Shown here: piece by piece, positions 63,781 through 64,000 of the stretch
Layout of the letters: each line of letters starts with the position of its first letter
Position numbering within the stretch: position 1 is the first letter of the stretch
Position numbers and translations under genes: made by a program
Source: Actinomycetota bacterium
Lineage (GTDB): Bacteria; Actinomycetota; Actinomycetes; S36-B12; FW305-bin1
Length of the DNA: 64,000 nucleotides
Direction: 5' to 3'
Assembly (NCBI GenBank): GCA_004297305.1
Contig: SCTR01000005.1
Span: 1 to 64,000 of the forward strand
Notes under the pieces: model-generated
Told to the model about the DNA's origin: nothing
Databases searched by the model: none
Seen by the model: the letters and a program-made list of their open reading frames with translations, nothing else

Positions 63781-64000
63781 TCACGCCGGGCCCCGCCACG
63801 GCACCACCAGCAGTGCGCCGGTCCGCGGGTGGGTGATCAGTTCCACCCGGACCTGGTAGACCTCGCTGAGCAGGTCCTCGGTGAAGACCTCGCGCGGCGC
63901 ACCCCACGCCCGCAGCCGGCCGTCGGCCATGAGCGCCACCTGGTCGGCATACGCGGCGGTGAGGCCGAGGTCGTGCAGGACGACGACCACGGCGTCGCCA
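63781..64000 (-). CDS. hmuV: Hemin ABC transporter ATP-binding protein (C-terminal part)
   Basis: The gene runs off the window; only the C-terminal 72 or so residues are seen. VVVVLHDLGLTAAYADQVAL contains the H-loop His, followed by MADGRLRAWGAPREVFTEDLLSEVYQVRVELI, typical of the end of HmuV/FhuC-type ATPases. Its place beside HtaA-type genes suggests hemin uptake. The Walker and signature motifs lie outside. Confidence 0.8.
   Translation of the reverse strand, partial: GDAVVVVLHDLGLTAAYADQVALMADGRLRAWGAPREVFTEDLLSEVYQVRVELITHPRTGALLVVPWRGPA

Overview
The window is chromosomal DNA from a high-GC actinobacterium (Actinomycetota). Support comes from very GC-rich codons, frequent GTG and some TTG starts, an HU protein with a long Lys/Ala tail, an F420-dependent oxidoreductase together with an F420 biosynthesis gene, and a gene order typical of actinobacteria. 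I cannot name the genus from sequence alone. No tRNA, rRNA, CRISPR array or recognisable integrase or transposase was seen.

Positions 1-15500 hold a core block, all on the minus strand: lepB, rplS-trmD-rimM-khpA-rpsP (ribosome and RNA processing), ffh, glnD-glnB-amt (ammonium uptake and its PII control), ftsY, a small membrane gene, smc and a small coiled-coil gene. An SDR and an LLM/F420-type oxidoreductase follow (15.7-17.6 kb).

Positions 17.7-23.2 kb are the most unusual part. The resident mutM (formamidopyrimidine-DNA glycosylase) gene is cut in two. Its N-terminal 243 codons remain behind rnc at 22430-23158, and its C-terminal zinc-finger end lies at about 17735-17884. The 4.5 kb between them carries a CmtR-like metal sensor, a P1B metal-efflux ATPase, lspA and a small thioredoxin-like gene as a tightly overlapping plus-strand operon. 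It also carries a second, complete and divergent mutM in the same orientation and operon position as the broken one. The insertion therefore appears to bring a replacement for the gene it destroys.

Positions 23.2-36.8 kb return to core genes: rnc, an acyl-carrier-like gene without the usual serine, plsX, rpmF, a DUF177 gene, a coiled-coil gene, coaD, rsmD, recG, a DAK2/FakA-like gene, divergent rpmB, thiD, thiL, an Lrp-type ligand-binding gene, a DUF3515 gene and ddl. Between ddl and gpsA, usually close in this lineage, a block of a PLP enzyme, an unknown protein, an amidohydrolase and a molybdopterin oxidoreductase is inserted (36.9-42.7 kb). Core genes gpsA, plsC, fbiD, hup, leuD, leuC and the divergent IclR regulator follow to 49.3 kb.

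Positions 49.4-56.8 kb hold modCBA with a Mop-type HTH regulator, a GT4 glycosyltransferase, an FAD monooxygenase and a TPR-LuxR regulator. Positions 57-64 kb hold a putative iron-regulated heme-capture surface locus: a DUF916 membrane protein, an HtaA protein with a WxL-like C-terminus, two HtaA/Ig-like secreted paralogues, an anchored surface protein and the end of a hemin ABC ATPase. Two DtxR/IdeR-type iron boxes lie in this region. Short in-frame tandem repeats of 15, 18 or 30 bp recur in many genes across the window; one set forms a small coupling cistron between recG and rsmD.
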